Below, piece after piece: positions 5,025-6,215 of a DNA stretch of 6,215 nucleotides; position 1 is the first letter of the stretch, and the number at the start of each line of letters is the position of its first letter. This DNA is from an uncultured Myxococcales bacterium (lineage in GTDB: Bacteria > Myxococcota_A > Polyangia > Polyangiales > Polyangiaceae): contig CALKVG010000550.1 in assembly GCA_937998045.1 (NCBI GenBank), positions 1 to 6,215 of the forward strand. The letters are read 5' to 3'. The translations under genes and the position numbers were made by a program. The notes below the pieces were generated by a model, which did no database searches, was not told the DNA's origin, and saw only the letters and a list, made by a program, of their open reading frames with translations.

Positions 5025-5399
5025 TTACCAGCCGGCCGCGCTGCGGAGGTATGCCTCGACAGCGTCGATGAAGTACACGTACGAGCCGAGCATCTGCTGC
5101 GCCCGTTCCAGCGTCGAAGCGGGCTCGCGGGAGCCCTCGCGGACCATCTCGCAGGCCCGCAGAAGCTCCTCTCGCGCGCTGGCCTCGTAGTTGTCGAGCC
5201 CCGCCGCGCTGCTCACGTCGTAGATCAGGCTCCGCAACTGATCCACGACTTCGGTGGCTTGTACACGGACGAGTAGCGGAGGCGTTTGCACCAGCAGCTC
5301 CCCGCCTCCCTCAATCGCGACGCGGTACTCGTGGACAATCCTGCCCGACCGCTCGTCGCGATACACGATCTCCGTATCGCCAATGCGTTGCTTGCTCAC
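5025..5399 (-). CDS. Uncharacterised 124-aa protein, strand-rich head and helical tail
   Basis: The protein is 124 aa. Residues 4-48 read as four or five beta strands (TEIVYRD; RIVHEYRVAI; GELLVQ; LLVRVQ). Residues 49-65, 71-87 and 94-120 are helices, ending LGSYVYFIDAVEAYLRSAAGW. No catalytic motif, signal peptide or cysteine cluster is seen (one Cys). GTG at 5399 is chosen because a strong ribosome binding site (AGAGGAG, 9-base spacer) lies upstream and the coding pattern stops there. The TAA is 3 bases before the mini zinc-ribbon gene, so it looks like the first gene of the tightly coupled block. The 128-bp gap above it could hold an internal promoter. Function unknown. Confidence 0.75.
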   Translation of the reverse strand: MSKQRIGDTEIVYRDERSGRIVHEYRVAIEGGGELLVQTPPLLVRVQATEVVDQLRSLIYDVSSAAGLDNYEASAREELLRACEMVREGSREPASTLERAQQMLGSYVYFIDAVEAYLRSAAGW

Positions 5400-5527
5400 G
5401 AAAGTGAACTCCTCTCATCCTCGCCTTATGCGGGGATCAACGGCTGAAAGACGCGCGCTGTTGCTGGGCGAGCCGCCTGCGGGCGGCCGTTGGTGCGTAA
5501 CGAGTGACCGGGTTCGATCGCATGGGC
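5400..5527 (-). promoter_or_regulatory. 128-bp spacer with hairpin and strong SD, possible internal promoter
   Basis: A perfect 6-bp stem, GCCGCC at 5472-5477 with GGCGGC at 5482-5487 and a 4-base loop, lies between the 172-aa and 124-aa genes. It has no T-tract, so at most it attenuates transcription or stabilises an RNA end. Nearer the 124-aa gene, CATAAG (minus strand, about 5430) weakly resembles a -10 box without a -35 partner. AGAGGAG at 5415-5409 is the Shine-Dalgarno sequence for the GTG at 5399. No further reading frame is convincing. Confidence 0.35.
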
Positions 5528-6046
5528 CTATTTGGAACCAGGCCGCTGGGCTTCGATCTCAGTGCTCCTCAACTCGGCTCCGTCGGCGAACCGACGGAGG
5601 TGGGCGCGAGCACTCGCGGCGAACGCGGAGCGCTTGAGCGCCAGGTGCTCGGAGAGCGTGCGGTGCCGTTCCGCGTACCGCTTCCAGCGCGTCCGGTACT
5701 CGTCCCCCGGCGGACCGACGTGGCCGGTGATGGCCGCGGACGGAATGGCGGTGGGCGCGAGCTCCGCGAGCGCGCGCCCGAAGTCGTCGAGTAGGTCCAA
5801 GCAGCGGCAGACCAGAGCGGAGGTGGAGTCGAACGCGTCATCCGGCGGCGCCTGCGTCGGAGGCGCCGCGGTACGTTCTTGTTCCGAGAACTGGCGCGCG
5901 CGGTCGATCGTGCTCTCGAGACTCGCCAGGGTCGCGGAACGCGCGTAGAGGCCGCTCCCCCGCGAGCTGGGCGTTTGAGGGTCGAAGGGCGACGAGTGGG
6001 GGGCCTGCTGCTGCCCGCGGGTCGTGCTCTGAGGGCGCTCTTTCAC
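5528..6046 (-). CDS. Uncharacterised 172-aa protein with disordered N-terminus
   Basis: The protein is 172 aa. Residues 1-35 are rich in Gln, Ser, Pro and Thr and probably disordered. About 36-58 is a helix (ATLASLESTIDRARQF), 59-72 a Pro-rich linker, 74-97 a helix carrying C80-R-C82, and 98-114 a Gly/Pro loop. About 115-158 is a long, basic, possibly coiled helix (YRTRWKRYAERHRTLSEHL). There is no signal peptide, membrane segment or known motif. Translation starts at GTG 6046, with a textbook AAGGAG 8 bases upstream. The gene lies 41 bp after the stop of the cut gene at 6088 and 128 bp before the 124-aa gene, so it probably belongs to the same transcript. Function unknown. Confidence 0.75.
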   Translation of the reverse strand: MKERPQSTTRGQQQAPHSSPFDPQTPSSRGSGLYARSATLASLESTIDRARQFSEQERTAAPPTQAPPDDAFDSTSALVCRCLDLLDDFGRALAELAPTAIPSAAITGHVGPPGDEYRTRWKRYAERHRTLSEHLALKRSAFAASARAHLRRFADGAELRSTEIEAQRPGSK

Positions 6047-6060
6047 GAGGAGAACTCCTT
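6047..6060 (-). promoter_or_regulatory. Strong Shine-Dalgarno within a small self-complementary element
   Basis: AAGGAG (6060-6055) lies 8 bases before the GTG at 6046. In the RNA, AGGA (6059-6056) can pair with UCCU (6051-6048) across the loop GUUC, which would hide the Shine-Dalgarno core. With four base pairs it is weak and may only be coincidence. The sequence GGAGTTC is also present in the Shine-Dalgarno region of the 124-aa gene (5412-5406). Confidence 0.45.
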
Positions 6061-6087
6061 GGCTCGAACCGACGCGTCCGCGCGCGC

Positions 6088-6215
6088 CTATTGCGTCAGG
6101 GTGAACGTGGAGTGGGCCTGCCCGGACGGCCCGTGCGCGCCGCCATTTCCGAGGCCTCCGGGGCCGGGCCTCGCGACCGCGATCGTCGTCGTGGTGTCGG
6201 TCGTCGCCGACGCGC
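6088..6215 (-). CDS. C-terminal tail of a cut Gly/Thr-rich protein
   Basis: A frame open from the window edge to TAG at 6090-6088 gives 41 residues with almost every third codon base G or C (exceptions include two GGA, one AAT and one CAA), a stronger coding signal than the other two frames. It begins with a Thr run (TTDTTTTIAVA), continues as a Gly/Pro-rich loop (PGPGGLGNGGAHGPSG) and ends in a strand-like HSTFTLTQ. Such a tail is common in exported or surface proteins of high-GC bacteria, but no signal peptide can be seen from this end, so the location is a guess. Its stop is 41 bp before the GTG of the 172-aa gene, so it may be the upstream member of the same operon. Confidence 0.6.
   Translation of the reverse strand, partial: ASATTDTTTTIAVARPGPGGLGNGGAHGPSGQAHSTFTLTQ

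Noticed and set aside
5500..5522. GGTTCGATC resembling a tRNA T-loop
   Set aside because: The flanking bases cannot form the T-stem or an acceptor stem, and no anticodon arm lies upstream.

Overview
The window is the end of a high-GC (about 70% by eye) bacterial contig. It starts in 42 bases of Illumina Nextera i5 adapter, so nothing before base 43 is biological. The organism cannot be fixed from this sequence. The high GC, strong G/C third-codon bias, frequent GTG starts, GC-rich spacers and many small lineage-type proteins fit Myxococcota (Polyangia/Myxococcia-like), but a high-GC actinobacterium or another proteobacterium is not excluded. I see no rRNA, tRNA, CRISPR, transposase, integrase, phage structural or core metabolic gene.

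Layout. (1) 44-298 (+): the 3' end of a cut gene. (2) 336-815 (-): a 159-aa cysteine-rich protein with an N-terminal zinc ribbon. It is divergent from (3) 1031-2275 (+): a 414-aa protein with a C-terminal DUF2325-like domain. (4) 2462-3093 (-): an XRE-type helix-turn-helix regulator whose stop overlaps (GTGA) the start of a 113-aa partner. (5) 3247-3759 (+): a 170-aa helical protein of unknown function, divergent from the regulator across a 153-bp spacer with an inverted repeat. (6) 3774-6215 (-): a compact run of eight genes, read right to left. These are the Gly/Thr-rich tail of a cut gene, then 172 aa, 124 aa, a 49-aa zinc ribbon, a 148-aa zinc-ribbon protein, 72 aa, 66 aa and 81 aa. From the 124-aa gene onward the genes are joined by 3-4 base gaps or 4-11 base overlaps, which is the pattern of one translationally coupled operon.

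The main result is a small protein family not named by any family I recognise, present three times here (336-815, 4429-4875, 4872-5021). The two full-length members share an N-terminal four-cysteine ribbon and align without gaps over about 91 residues at about 30% identity (hand count). They share a central C-P-H-C-x2-[C/H] motif in which the last ligand is Cys in one copy and His in the other. The third member is a 49-aa mini-protein that keeps the ribbon and a short remnant of what follows. One full-length copy is divergent from the DUF2325-like gene and the other two sit in the coupled operon, so these segments may belong to one uncharacterised locus. That link is inference, and no function can be assigned from sequence alone.
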